From Lachnospiraceae bacterium (GTDB taxonomy: Bacteria; Bacillota; Clostridia; Lachnospirales; Lachnospiraceae), in contig JAEETA010000008.1 of the NCBI GenBank assembly GCA_016286555.1, positions 39,506-103,505 on the forward strand: a stretch of DNA of 64,000 bases. Direction: 5' to 3'. The notes below the pieces were generated by a model. That model worked only from the letters and a program-made list of their open reading frames with translations. It searched no databases and was not told the origin of the DNA. Position numbers and translations under genes: made by a program. This document shows, one piece after another, positions 36,277 through 45,176 of the stretch (position 1 is its first letter; each line of letters starts with the position of its first letter).

Positions 36277-37024
36277 GAACTGTAAACACGAGATCGGGCC
36301 GGATCAGAAATTCTGCCCGAAATGCGGTGCCAAAAACGTCTTCGCAGAAAAGCATGAGGAGAATATGCAGCAGTTTGCGAAGGACTATGCCGCTACGGAA
36401 AAAGAAGTCAAAAGCTTCGGACAGGCGATGGAAGGCCTGGGCAAAAAGGCTGCCATCCTGGCAGCTCTGCTCATCGGCATCATCGTTTGCAACATACTGA
36501 CCAGCATGAACTATGCAGATCCCGATGAAGCGAGAGATGCGGCCATCCGGAGCGACGCGGAGAAAAATATCGAAACTTATATGCAGCAGGCAGATAGCCT
36601 CCTGGAAAGCGGCGCATATATGGAGTATGTGAACCTTCTGTATGCGCATCAGCTCAGCAGTTCCATGCCGGAGGAAATGAATCGTTTCCGCCAGGTCACC
36701 TACGTGGCGCGGGAGTACTATGAATGCATCGATGAAATGGAGCAGATGATCTTGCGCTCCGATGATCCGGATTACTTTGACGGACTGGACACGGACATTG
36801 AAACCTTCTGCATGTATCTGGACGGCTTCTACGAAGTGTATGAAGTCCAGAAGGATTCGGAGAAAGACGAGATCTATCTGGGCTATATCCTGGATATGGA
36901 AGAGGATCTTCGGGCAATGGTCCGTACCTACCTCGCTATGGACGAGGATGGGCTGCAGGAATTTCTGAACATGAGTGAAGCACAGAAAGCAGTGAAAGTT
37001 CGGGAGGTACTCAGACATGAATAA
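36266..37024 (+). CDS. Zinc-ribbon single-span membrane protein (A2)
   Basis: 252 residues, paralogue of the protein at 34748. Zinc ribbon CENC ... CPKC (residues 3-21), cytoplasmic linker, one span (about 60-80), then a Glu/Asp/Tyr-rich helical domain. The ending TYLAMDEDGLQEFL ... REVLRHE matches the A1 ending. The start overlaps the stop of gene C by 11 bases. The ribbon may sense metal or dock a partner. No catalytic motif is visible. Confidence 0.8.
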   Translation: MVCENCKHEIGPDQKFCPKCGAKNVFAEKHEENMQQFAKDYAATEKEVKSFGQAMEGLGKKAAILAALLIGIIVCNILTSMNYADPDEARDAAIRSDAEKNIETYMQQADSLLESGAYMEYVNLLYAHQLSSSMPEEMNRFRQVTYVAREYYECIDEMEQMILRSDDPDYFDGLDTDIETFCMYLDGFYEVYEVQKDSEKDEIYLGYILDMEEDLRAMVRTYLAMDEDGLQEFLNMSEAQKAVKVREVLRHE

Positions 37025-37436
37025 AACATTGAAGATCGTCCTGAACACACTGATCGTTGTGGCATCCCTGATCCTTCTGATCTGTCTCTTTGAAACGATC
37101 TCTTCCTACAAATATGCACACCGGGAAGTGGAAGATCCTGCGGAGACCTACGCAGGAATCTTTGATTATCTCCTGGATAATCATGCTTACGGAGAGGTCC
37201 TGGAAGACTACCATTTCCAAATGAATCAAAACTTCGAAGGAGCGCCCGGCTACGAGAATCTCTACCGCGTGGGCGAGTACGGACATGCCGCTTTCATGGC
37301 AAGGGTCTATGATGAAAAAGGTGACGATGTCAGAGCATCCGCCTGCAGAACGCAGATGCAGAGCGTCCGCGGGGAGCTTGGCGACTACGCCTTCACCGCG
37401 GATCAGATCGATGAAATGCTTGAGAAAGCACCGTAA
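37017..37436 (+). CDS. Small single-span membrane protein (B2)
   Basis: 139 residues, paralogue of the protein at 35481: one span (about 7-28) and an outer helical domain with the GEYGHAAF turn and a closing TADQID block. It overlaps gene A2 by eight bases, repeating the A-B order. It is the last gene of the operon; no clear terminator separates it from the convergent methyltransferase gene ten bases away. Function unknown. Confidence 0.75.
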   Translation: MNKTLKIVLNTLIVVASLILLICLFETISSYKYAHREVEDPAETYAGIFDYLLDNHAYGEVLEDYHFQMNQNFEGAPGYENLYRVGEYGHAAFMARVYDEKGDDVRASACRTQMQSVRGELGDYAFTADQIDEMLEKAP

Positions 37437-37445
37437 AAAATCTCT

Positions 37446-38255
37446 CTACTCTTTCACCGAAACGATCATCAGATGTTCCGTATGGGTCAGGAACTCTTCT
37501 TTCTCACAGAACCTGAGGGCGTATTCATACCACGCCTCCCGGATCTTCTTAGGGCAGTCCGCCAGCACTTTCCGGTAGGGAGCCAGTATGCTCTCCTGAC
37601 CGAAGACGGTCTCGGTCCTGAGTCCTTTGATGGAGGCAAGCAGCTTTTTGGCGTCAGGTACAGTGGTCAAGTAGGCATAGGTAAAGGCCTCGAAGGAGAG
37701 GCTTTCGCCTCTGGCTGCAACCTCGTAGTAAGGCGCTTCCTTCTCTGCAATGATGGTCTCCGGCAGCTCCCGCAGGCCGAAGATCACGCCGCCGAACATG
37801 AGGATAAAGCTGCTGAAGAGGAATCCGCCGGGCTTCAGGACACGGGTTGCTTCTTCCAGTGCACGGACCCGATTTTTCTCCTCCAGAAGGTGATACAGAG
37901 GGCCCATCAGAAAGACGACATCAAAGGAGTTGTCAGGAAACACGGACAGATCCAGGGCGTTCCCCTGCATGGCATTGATCTTCGTTCCGTACTGCCGCGC
38001 TTTCTTTTTTGCGAAGCGCACATTTTCACCGCTCAGATCAAAGAGGGTGACCTGATGGCCCTGCCGCGCGTAATGCACGGAGTAATGGCCGGGGCCGCCA
38101 CCAATGTCGAGGATGGTGCTGTTCGGTTTGATGTACCGGTCCATCATGCGGACAGTGATGTACTTCTCATAAGGGTGGAACTTCTGCAGGCGGTTCCACT
38201 CTTTCAACGGATTCACATCATAATGATCCCGTACGATGTCCATTTCTTCTTTCAT
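37446..38255 (-). CDS. Class I SAM-dependent methyltransferase
   Basis: About 269 residues. The SAM-binding motif I is ILDIGGGPGHYS (about residues 50-61), motif II ends in FDLSGENV, and the motif IV block is DVVFLMGPLYHLL. The long C-terminal helices (cap region) follow a KPGGFLFSSF strand. This layout is common in small-molecule methyltransferases; the acceptor is unknown. ATG 38255 is chosen, with GAGGAGGGGAAAAT upstream. The divergent region holds a strong palindrome at 38335. Confidence 0.88.
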   Translation of the reverse strand: MKEEMDIVRDHYDVNPLKEWNRLQKFHPYEKYITVRMMDRYIKPNSTILDIGGGPGHYSVHYARQGHQVTLFDLSGENVRFAKKKARQYGTKINAMQGNALDLSVFPDNSFDVVFLMGPLYHLLEEKNRVRALEEATRVLKPGGFLFSSFILMFGGVIFGLRELPETIIAEKEAPYYEVAARGESLSFEAFTYAYLTTVPDAKKLLASIKGLRTETVFGQESILAPYRKVLADCPKKIREAWYEYALRFCEKEEFLTHTEHLMIVSVKE

Positions 38256-38334
38256 ATTTTCCCCTCCTCTCATACGTCCGTTTTTCGCGTGAAATCTGTA
38301 TTTAGGGTAGTATATCACATTATGGGAATATTTA

Positions 38335-38356
38335 TACTATACTTTATAGTATAGTA
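38335..38356. promoter_or_regulatory. 9-bp inverted repeat in a divergent promoter region
   Basis: TACTATACT-TTAT-AGTATAGTA is perfect and lies between the divergent methyltransferase and phosphoesterase genes, 23 bases before the latter's start. It overlaps likely -10 sequences, so it may be a repressor operator. Confidence 0.6.
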
Positions 38357-38378
38357 AGGACGTGGAGGGAGCGAAAAG

Positions 38379-39224
38379 TTGAAGGAAACATCAAAAGATA
38401 AAGAAAAAAAGAGTAAGGGAAGGATGATCTTCCTGTGCATACTCGTGCTGCTGATTGGCGTCACCGCCTGGTTTGAGCATCCGGTCACAGAAAACATCTC
38501 TATTGATGCGCAAGGGAAAATCGACACCCGCGTCAGAATCGCACTCATCACCGATCTGCACTCTTGTTATTACGGAAAGGGGCAGTCTCAGCTCCTCAGG
38601 ATGATTGAGAAGGAAAACGTGGATCTCATTTTGCTGGCGGGGGATATCTTTGATGACCGAATGGATGATGAGAATGCGAAGGCTCTGATCGAGGGGATCT
38701 GTGAGAAATACCCCTGCTGTTATGTAACGGGAAACCATGAGTTCTGGGGGAATAAGGCAGACGCGGTGAAGGCATTTATGAAGGCGCACGGCGTCATGGT
38801 GGGGGAGGGCACTTACTTTCCCGTGGAGATCAAGGGAAACACCCTCATTCTGAGCGGTGTCGACGATCCGACCTACCTGTCTCCCGATGAATGGAAGGCG
38901 CAGCTGGACGCCGCCTATGCGGAGGAATATCCGGACAAGTATCAGATCCTCCTGTCTCACAGGCCCGAGCGAGGCAAGGATTATTCCAAGTACGATTTCG
39001 ATCTGGTGGTCAGCGGGCATGCCCACGGCGGCCAGTGGGGGATCCCTTTCACCCAAAAAGGCGTCGCCGCACCGGATCAGGGGCTGTTCCCCACGGTCGT
39101 GGACGGCTTGTACCAGTTTTCCAACGGGACGGATCTGGTGGTGAGCAGGGGGCTTTGCCGGGAGCGGATGCCCTTCCCGAGATTTTTCAACCACCCGGAG
39201 ATCGTGATCCTGGAGCTGGAGTAA
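38379..39224 (+). CDS. Membrane-anchored metallophosphoesterase
   Basis: 281 residues. One N-terminal span (about 15-35), then a calcineurin-like phosphoesterase domain: TDLHS (Asp-His), LLAGDIFDD, TGNHEFW, LLSHRPE and SGHAHGGQWG. These give a complete two-metal site. The domain faces outside the membrane and resembles YkuE-type enzymes acting on lipids or cell-wall precursors. The start is a TTG at 38379, with GGAGGGA nine bases upstream; an internal ATG (residue 16) is less well placed. A bidirectional terminator follows. Confidence 0.88.
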   Translation: MKETSKDKEKKSKGRMIFLCILVLLIGVTAWFEHPVTENISIDAQGKIDTRVRIALITDLHSCYYGKGQSQLLRMIEKENVDLILLAGDIFDDRMDDENAKALIEGICEKYPCCYVTGNHEFWGNKADAVKAFMKAHGVMVGEGTYFPVEIKGNTLILSGVDDPTYLSPDEWKAQLDAAYAEEYPDKYQILLSHRPERGKDYSKYDFDLVVSGHAHGGQWGIPFTQKGVAAPDQGLFPTVVDGLYQFSNGTDLVVSRGLCRERMPFPRFFNHPEIVILELE

Positions 39225-39335
39225 GTCTCCGGAGAGCATCGTCCGGGCACCGGAGTGAATCTGCCCGAAAGGTCCTGCGCGCTTCTATAGACAGTGGCAA
39301 ACCCATCGTGTAGTATGAAAAAAATCGGGAAGCGC

Positions 39336-39367
39336 AAAAAAGAGAGCCTCGCAGGAGGCTCTCTTTT
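39336..39367. terminator. Bidirectional Rho-independent terminator
   Basis: AAAGAGAGCCTC pairs with GAGGCTCTCTTT around GCAG, flanked by A-runs and T-runs on the two sides. Confidence 0.9.
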
Positions 39368-39374
39368 CGTCTGT

Positions 39375-39425
39375 TTACCTGTCTCCGTTCACGATCCGGA
39401 TGTACTCCTCCGCAGGAATCATGGG
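39375..39425 (-). pseudogene. C-terminal remnant of a flavodoxin-type FMN reductase gene
   Basis: The minus strand reads PMIPAEEYIRIVNGDR then stop. The intact FMN reductase at 56027 ends PMIPAEDYIRNVNRSL, nearly the same tail. Nothing upstream continues the frame; the nitroreductase gene ends 20 bases away. This is best read as the last 16 codons of a deleted relative. Confidence 0.55.
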
Positions 39426-39445
39426 GCTCCGGCGCAGTGGAGTCC

Positions 39446-40255
39446 TTACAGCACCTTCACGCTTGCGATGTACTCCGTATCCGCAGGCAGTGCCAGACCG
39501 GGATCACAGACGCAGCACTCGAACCGCTTCCCCTGCTCCTCCAGGCCCATGACGAAATGACACAGTGCAATGCCCATGTCCACCTTCTGCATATCGCCCA
39601 CGCGCTCGTCCAGATAGCCCTTATCATGCTTCTCGTAGAAATGATAAACCCCATCCCGGTACACGATGCGCCAGGGCTGCTTGTTCACTGCGGAGGGGGC
39701 CCATCTGACCATCTCCAGGACCCGGGCCATGTCCTCCGATGCATGGAGGGGCGTTCCGAAATCGCCGTCAAAAAAGAGCTCGGAAGCGTCCTTGCGGCTG
39801 TCCGCGCCGATGCCCTTCCGCATCATCCCTTCCTTCAGGGAGCGCTTCTTCGCAGGGTATCCCAGGGGACTCATGCAGGGCATCATCTCGCCCTCCTGCA
39901 GGCCGGCTGCCGCCTCAAAAAGCTCCCGCTTCATAGTGCCGCCGATAAAAACGGTGCCGATGCCCAAGTCCTGTGCATGGAGCACCAGCTTCTCAAAGGA
40001 GTATCCAAAAGCCACGTCCGCGTAGGGAGACTTCTTTACAATGCCGGCCAGATACATGGGTTCACCGGTCAAAACAGGACTGGACAGTCCCTCCTTCGCC
40101 GCATCCATAAAGACAAATCTGACAGGAATGTCAAAAGGATTCGGGAGATCCTGCACATACGCCTCCAGATCCTTCCTGTGCTCCTCCGTCAGGGGCTTGC
40201 CGTCAAAGGTACGCACGCTCTTCCTGGCCTTGATCGTTTCCATCAATCCGCTCAT
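39446..40255 (-). CDS. Nitroreductase-family protein
   Basis: About 269 residues. The N-terminal block ETIKARKSVRTFDGKPL has the phosphate-contacting Arg residues of the FMN site. Near the C-terminus WAPSAVNKQPWRIV is the second FMN-contact block. Between them lies a KLVLHAQDLGIGTVFIGG strand-helix. Such proteins reduce nitro groups, quinones or flavins with NAD(P)H. The length and the large middle insertion resemble the Clostridial double-domain nitroreductases. ATG 40255 has GAGGTGGATC upstream. Confidence 0.88.
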   Translation of the reverse strand: MSGLMETIKARKSVRTFDGKPLTEEHRKDLEAYVQDLPNPFDIPVRFVFMDAAKEGLSSPVLTGEPMYLAGIVKKSPYADVAFGYSFEKLVLHAQDLGIGTVFIGGTMKRELFEAAAGLQEGEMMPCMSPLGYPAKKRSLKEGMMRKGIGADSRKDASELFFDGDFGTPLHASEDMARVLEMVRWAPSAVNKQPWRIVYRDGVYHFYEKHDKGYLDERVGDMQKVDMGIALCHFVMGLEEQGKRFECCVCDPGLALPADTEYIASVKVL

Positions 40256-40325
40256 GATCCACCTCTTTCTGATCGTTTTGCAATCACATTTTATCCTATT
40301 ATATTTCGCACAATGCAATCTGTCA

Positions 40326-40368
40326 AGAAAAGGCGCCTCCCGGGAAAACCCGCAGGAAGCGCCGTTTT
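40326..40368 (-). terminator. Rho-independent terminator of the FMN reductase gene
   Basis: On the minus strand GGCGCTTCC pairs with GGAGGCGCC (one mismatch), extended by inner CGGG/CCCG, and is followed by TTTTC. Confidence 0.8.
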
Positions 40369-40386
40369 CGCTCGATGCGTCTGCCC

Positions 40387-41013
40387 TTACTTCCCGTCGG
40401 GGAAGCTGGTAAAGGCGCCCCGCTCCACCTCCGGCAGCCCGTATTTTTCCCGGCCGTCTGCGATGGCGCGGATCAGAAAAGCCATGTTGCGGGCCAGGTT
40501 CCGCATGGTCTGCAGGCCCTCCGCATCCTTCCGCACATCCTCCGCGGTAAAGCCGTGGACCTGATTCCAGTAGGTAGAGGAAGCCACCGGCATCCCGCTG
40601 ATGGTAAAATACTTGTTCAACACATCAAAAGTGGCCGTATTGCCGCCCCGTCTGCAGCTCACCACCGCGGCGCCCACCTTCATCTGCTTGGAAAAAGAGG
40701 TGCTGTAGAAAAGCCGGTCCAGGAAGGACAGGATGGTGCCGTTGGGCGATCCGTAGTAGACCGGGCTCCCCACCACCAGGCCGTCCGCCGCTTCGAACTT
40801 CGGCGCCACTTCATTGACCAGATCGTCAAAAACACATTTTCCCTTCGTCTCACAGGTGCCGCAGGAGATGCAGCCCCGGATGTCCTGCATCCCGATCTGG
40901 ATCACCTCCGTCTCGATCCCCTCAGCCGCGAAGGTGCGTACCATCTCCTCCAGCGCAGTGGCGGTGCACCCGTTTTTGTGGGGACTGCCGTTTAACAATA
41001 ACACTTTACTCAT
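40387..41013 (-). CDS. NADPH-dependent FMN reductase-like flavodoxin-fold protein
   Basis: About 208 residues. The N-terminal strand and loop VLLLNGSPHKNGCTATAL binds the FMN phosphate. A Cys cluster (CISCGTCETKGKC, about residues 48-60) and the VGSPVYYGSPNG loop are typical of the iron-sulfur flavoprotein/multimeric flavodoxin branch. The Cys cluster may hold a 4Fe-4S centre. ATG 41013 is chosen with GGAGGTACTTAT upstream; the open frame extends far upstream without a start. Its electron partner is unknown. Confidence 0.88.
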   Translation of the reverse strand: MSKVLLLNGSPHKNGCTATALEEMVRTFAAEGIETEVIQIGMQDIRGCISCGTCETKGKCVFDDLVNEVAPKFEAADGLVVGSPVYYGSPNGTILSFLDRLFYSTSFSKQMKVGAAVVSCRRGGNTATFDVLNKYFTISGMPVASSTYWNQVHGFTAEDVRKDAEGLQTMRNLARNMAFLIRAIADGREKYGLPEVERGAFTSFPDGK

Positions 41014-41111
41014 ATAAGTACCTCCGATCTGCATTTCGTGCATCCATTGTACCCCGGCACCGGAGAAATTCAAATCCCCAAAAAAGAAGTCTACAGGGGT
41101 CTTGCAACATA

Positions 41112-41120
41112 TGGTATAAT
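41112..41120 (+). promoter_or_regulatory. Extended -10 promoter of asnS
   Basis: TGGTATAAT is a perfect extended -10 (TGnTATAAT), about 40 bases before the asnS ATG. No good -35 is present, which fits this promoter class. Confidence 0.65.
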
Positions 41121-41159
41121 GGTTCATCAGAAAACGCACTTTAAATAAGGAGAACTGCC

Positions 41160-42545
41160 ATGAGAACGAAGATCAAAGAACTGTTCCGAAACACCTCCGA
41201 ATACGCTTCCAAAGAAGTGACTGTCTGCGCATGGGTACGCACCAACCGCTCGCAGGCCCAGTTCGGATTTCTGAATGTCAACGACGGTTCGTTTTTTGAA
41301 AATCTGCAGGTGGTCTACGAGCAGGGACTGGAGAACTTCGACGACATCTCCAGGATCCGCGTGGGCGCCAGCGTACAGGTCACCGGCACCGTGATCCTCA
41401 CCCCCGACAGACCGCAGCCCTTCGAGGTAAAGGCATCTGCCGTAACCCTCCTGGGCGACTGCCCCGAGGACTATCCCATCCAGCCCAAGCGGCACACCAG
41501 AGAGTACCTGCGCACCGTGGCGCACCTGCGTCCCCGCACGAACCTCTTCTCCGCCGTCTTCCGCATCCGCAGCGTGGCGGCCATGGCCATCCACACCTAC
41601 TTCCAGGACAGAGGCTACCTGTATGTGCACACCCCTCTGATCACCGGCGCGGACTGCGAGGGCTCCGACCAGATGTTTAAGGTCACCACCCTCAACATGA
41701 ACGACCTGCCCATGACTGAGGACGGCAAGGTGGACTTCTCCAAAGACCTCTTCGGCAAGCAGTCCTTCATCACCGGCTCCGGCCAGCTCCAGGGTGAAAC
41801 CTTCGCCATGGCCTTCGGCGACATCTACACCTTCGGCCCCACCTTCCGCACGGAGAACTCCAACACCCAGACCCATGCCAACGAGTTCTGGATGATCGAG
41901 CCCGAGATGGCTTTCTGTGACCTGCAGGGCCTCATGGACATCGAGGAGGAGATGTTAAAATACGTGGTCTCCTACGTCTGCGAAAGATGCCCGGAGGAGA
42001 TCGATTTCTGTGACAAGTTCGTCTCCAAGGGACTGAAGGCAAAGCTGAACGACATCGTCAATGCCCACTTCACCCGCATCAGCCACCACGATGTCATCGA
42101 CATCCTGAAAAAAGCGGATGTGCAGTGGGAGTTCCAGCCGGACTACGGCGAGGACATTGCGAAGGAGCACGAAAAATACATCGTGGAATACTTCGGCGGT
42201 CCCGTCTTCGTCACCGACTGGCCGAAGGATATCAAGGCCTACTACATGAAGGTGAACCCGGATGACAAGACCGTGGCAGCCGTAGACCTGCTGGTTCCTC
42301 AGGCCGGCGAGCTCATGGGCGGTAGCCAGAGAGAGGAAAACCTGGACAAGCTCATCGAGCGTATGAACGAGATGGGCGTGGACAAGGAAGGCATCGACTG
42401 GTACCTGGATACCCGCAGATACGGCGGCTGCATCCACAGCGGCTTCGGCATGGGCTTCGAGCGCCTGATCATGTACCTGACGGGCGTGGAGAATATCCGT
42501 GACGTCATCCCATATCCCAGAACACCCAGAAACTGCGATTTCTGA
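41160..42545 (+). CDS. asnS: Asparaginyl-tRNA synthetase
   Basis: 461 residues, the usual bacterial AsnRS length. Residues 1-105 are the OB-fold anticodon domain ([11 protein letters not shown]). The class II catalytic core has motif 2 ([12 protein letters not shown]) and motif 3 ([15 protein letters not shown]). The block [19 protein letters not shown] and the ending [15 protein letters not shown] are typical of AsnRS rather than AspRS. It charges tRNA-Asn in the cytoplasm. AAGGAGAA precedes the ATG and an extended -10 promoter lies upstream. No T-box leader is seen: only about 35 bases separate promoter and start. Confidence 0.96.
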   Translation: MRTKIKELFRNTSEYASKEVTVCAWVRTNRSQAQFGFLNVNDGSFFENLQVVYEQGLENFDDISRIRVGASVQVTGTVILTPDRPQPFEVKASAVTLLGDCPEDYPIQPKRHTREYLRTVAHLRPRTNLFSAVFRIRSVAAMAIHTYFQDRGYLYVHTPLITGADCEGSDQMFKVTTLNMNDLPMTEDGKVDFSKDLFGKQSFITGSGQLQGETFAMAFGDIYTFGPTFRTENSNTQTHANEFWMIEPEMAFCDLQGLMDIEEEMLKYVVSYVCERCPEEIDFCDKFVSKGLKAKLNDIVNAHFTRISHHDVIDILKKADVQWEFQPDYGEDIAKEHEKYIVEYFGGPVFVTDWPKDIKAYYMKVNPDDKTVAAVDLLVPQAGELMGGSQREENLDKLIERMNEMGVDKEGIDWYLDTRRYGGCIHSGFGMGFERLIMYLTGVENIRDVIPYPRTPRNCDF

Positions 42546-42569
42546 CACAATCGTCAAAACAGACCATCG

Positions 42570-42600
42570 AACGGGCGCCCCGCAAGGAGTGCCCGTTTTC
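42570..42600 (+). terminator. Rho-independent terminator of asnS
   Basis: ACGGGC pairs with GCCCGT, followed by TTTC; the stem is short, so strength is moderate. Confidence 0.6.
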
Positions 42601-42625
42601 AAACCAGATAGAAAGGAACGCGCAT

Positions 42626-45088
42626 ATGAAAGCCACCCTGCTGGATCTGAACTGGACCTTCCGCAGAGGCTACCTGGATTCGCCGGCACAGCTCTCCGAG
42701 CCCGGCACCGAGGTGAACCTCCCCCACGACGGCATGATCGGCACCCCCGTCTCACCGGACGCCCCCGCAGGGGTGGACTCCGGATACTTTAGCGGAGGCC
42801 TCACCAGCTATACCAAACATATCCATCTCCCGGCAGACGGGGCAGGGGACTGCATCGGCCTGCAGATCGACGGCGCCATGATGAACGCCACCGTCGATGT
42901 GAACGGCAGCCGGGTGGGACAGTGCCACTACGGCTATGCGCCCTTCTACGTGGATCTCACGGATCACGTGACCTGGGGTGGCGACAACCGCATCACCATC
43001 AACCTGAACACCGCCATGCAGCCCGCCGCCAGATGGTACACCGGCTCCGGTCTCTACCGCGGAGTGAAGCTTCTCCGGGGACCGCGAGTCCACATCGTGC
43101 CTGACGGCATCTACCTGACCACCCGGGAGATCACGGACACCCACGCCTTTCTGGAGGGCACCGTGGAGGTAGAAAATGCAGGGCTCACCAACCGCATGGC
43201 AGAGGTCACCCTCACCCTCCTGCGGGAGGGCACGGAGGAAGTGTCTGCAGAAACCAGACGCGTGCTGGAGATCCCTCACGGGGAGCGTCAAAATGCCCGC
43301 ATGACCATGGTGGTCCCAAGCCCTCAGCTCTGGGACGCAGAGCACCCCAACATCTACACGGTCCGGGCCACCGTCCAGGATCTGGGAGACTACCGCACCC
43401 ATTTCGTTCCGGAAAAAAACGGTACTATCGATGAAGCGCAGGTCCTCTTCGGCATCCGCACCGTCACGGCGGATCCCGTCCGCGGCCTGCAGATCAATGG
43501 AAAAACCGTGAAGCTGAAAGGTGGATGCCTGCACCACGACAATGGCCTGCTGGGAGCTGTCTCCCTGCGGGAGATCGAGGAGCGAAAAGTACGTCGGCTC
43601 AAAGAGATCGGCTTCAACGCCATCCGCACCGCTCACAATCCGCCCTCCGCAGCCCTGATCGAAGCCTGCGACAGAGTGGGGATGTATGTCTTTGACGAGG
43701 CCTTCGACGCGTGGTTCTCCGGGAAGCGGGGCGGCGACTATCACCAGTTCTTCCGCACCGACTGTGAAAAGGACCTGACCGCCTTCGTGAAGCGGGACCG
43801 CAGCCACCCCAGCGTGATCCTCTGGTCTACGGGCAACGAGATCACCGAGCGTGGCGGCCTCTCGCAGGGGTATACCGTAGCCACCCACCTGGCGGAGACC
43901 GTCTGCAGACTGGATCCCTCCAGACCCATCAGCAACGGCATCTGCTCTCTCTGGAGCGGACTGGACGATCAGCTGTCTGCCGGTCAGAACGCATCCCAGA
44001 ACGCTGCGGGTGACGCCGACTCGCTCCTCTGGGAGCATGTCACGGAGCCCTTCACCAACGGACTGGATGTGGTGGGCTACAATTATCTGGAGGACCTCTA
44101 CGAGCAGGACCATGCCATGTACCCGGAGCGGGTGATCCTGGGATCCGAGAATTTTCCCAAGGAGATCGGCTTCCGCTGGCCTATGGTGGAGCGCCTGCCC
44201 TATGTCATCGGAGACTTTACCTGGACTGCATGGGACTACATCGGAGAGGCGGGCATCGGCAAAACCGCTTACGTAGATCCGGAGGATCCGAAAGCACCGC
44301 AGCAGCCCTGGGATCTCATGCCACAGGGCACCTCGCCCTACCCCTGGCGCCTGGCCAACGACGCGGACATCGATATCACGGGGATCCGTCGCCCCCAGGG
44401 GGACTACCGGAGCGTGGTATGGGGGAGCGAAGCGACCCATGTCTACTCCATGCACCCGGATACCTATGGAAAAAAAGAAGTGGTAAGCATGTGGGGATTC
44501 CCCGGCGTGCGCAGTGACTGGAACTATGAAGGCAGAGAGGGAGCCCCCATCGAAGTGGTGGTCTTCTCAAGAGCCGAAGAAGTAGAACTCCTGATCAATG
44601 ACAAAAGTGTCGGAAAAAAGCCCGTGAGCACGGACAGACCGCTGCCCTGCAGCGCGCGCTTTGACGTAACCTACGAACCGGGAGAGGTGACAGCCATCTC
44701 CTACCGGGCGGGCAGAGAGGTGAGCAGAGATACCCTGGTGACCACCGGGGCACCTGCACGGATCACGCTCTTGCCGGAGAAAGAGACCCTGCGAGCGGAC
44801 GGACATGATGCGGTCTGTGTGGAGATCCGGATCACGGATGCGGAAGGACGCATCGTTCCGAACGCCCAGATCGCATTGCAGGCAGGGGTCACCGGAGAAG
44901 GGATTCTGGCAGGCTTCGGCTCTGCGGAGCCCATCACGGAAGAGGACTACACGGACGATACCGCGACGACCTGCAGAGGCAGGGCCATGGCCATCCTCCG
45001 CTCCGGATACGTTCCGGGGCGCTGCACCCTCACCGTCAGCGCAGAGGGACTTCCCACCGCGGAAGCCACCATCGAAATAGGAGAATGA
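42626..45088 (+). CDS. Glycoside hydrolase family 2 (beta-galactosidase-like)
   Basis: 820 residues without a signal peptide, so it acts on oligosaccharides in the cytoplasm. Jelly-roll sugar-binding domain at residues about 1-165, an immunoglobulin-like domain to about 280, the TIM barrel from about 290, and two C-terminal beta domains (DUF4982/Big-like). The general acid-base is E405 in WSTGNEI, and the nucleophile is probably E508 in ILGSENF. The Arg-Thr-Ala-His-Asn-Pro block near residue 335 is also typical. Galactosidase or glucuronidase specificity cannot be separated by eye. AAAGGAA precedes the ATG. A GH29 fucosidase-like gene lies head-on downstream. Confidence 0.9.
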   Translation: MKATLLDLNWTFRRGYLDSPAQLSEPGTEVNLPHDGMIGTPVSPDAPAGVDSGYFSGGLTSYTKHIHLPADGAGDCIGLQIDGAMMNATVDVNGSRVGQCHYGYAPFYVDLTDHVTWGGDNRITINLNTAMQPAARWYTGSGLYRGVKLLRGPRVHIVPDGIYLTTREITDTHAFLEGTVEVENAGLTNRMAEVTLTLLREGTEEVSAETRRVLEIPHGERQNARMTMVVPSPQLWDAEHPNIYTVRATVQDLGDYRTHFVPEKNGTIDEAQVLFGIRTVTADPVRGLQINGKTVKLKGGCLHHDNGLLGAVSLREIEERKVRRLKEIGFNAIRTAHNPPSAALIEACDRVGMYVFDEAFDAWFSGKRGGDYHQFFRTDCEKDLTAFVKRDRSHPSVILWSTGNEITERGGLSQGYTVATHLAETVCRLDPSRPISNGICSLWSGLDDQLSAGQNASQNAAGDADSLLWEHVTEPFTNGLDVVGYNYLEDLYEQDHAMYPERVILGSENFPKEIGFRWPMVERLPYVIGDFTWTAWDYIGEAGIGKTAYVDPEDPKAPQQPWDLMPQGTSPYPWRLANDADIDITGIRRPQGDYRSVVWGSEATHVYSMHPDTYGKKEVVSMWGFPGVRSDWNYEGREGAPIEVVVFSRAEEVELLINDKSVGKKPVSTDRPLPCSARFDVTYEPGEVTAISYRAGREVSRDTLVTTGAPARITLLPEKETLRADGHDAVCVEIRITDAEGRIVPNAQIALQAGVTGEGILAGFGSAEPITEEDYTDDTATTCRGRAMAILRSGYVPGRCTLTVSAEGLPTAEATIEIGE

Positions 45089-45089
45089 G

Positions 45090-45176
45090 ATGAAAGAAGC
45101 GTATAAAACGATCAGAGTCATGCCATCTCATAGACTCCCAGGAACGAAATCGTGGGCTCCATCCGCGCATCCATGA
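45090..45176 (+). other. Short ORF, probable truncated gene start after the GH2 gene
   Basis: An ATG at 45090 overlaps the GH2 stop in the pattern of a coupled operon gene and opens MKEAYKTIRVM. The frame then runs into the end of the convergent fucosidase gene and stops after 28 codons. It may be the start of a lost downstream gene, with the break near 45118. It could also be chance. Confidence 0.3.

Noticed and set aside
41040..41159. T-box leader before asnS
   Set aside because: The extended -10 leaves only about 35 transcribed bases before the start, too short for a T-box.
42752..44455. A 567-codon open frame opposite the GH2 gene
   Set aside because: Antisense shadow; the plus strand has complete GH2 catalytic motifs.
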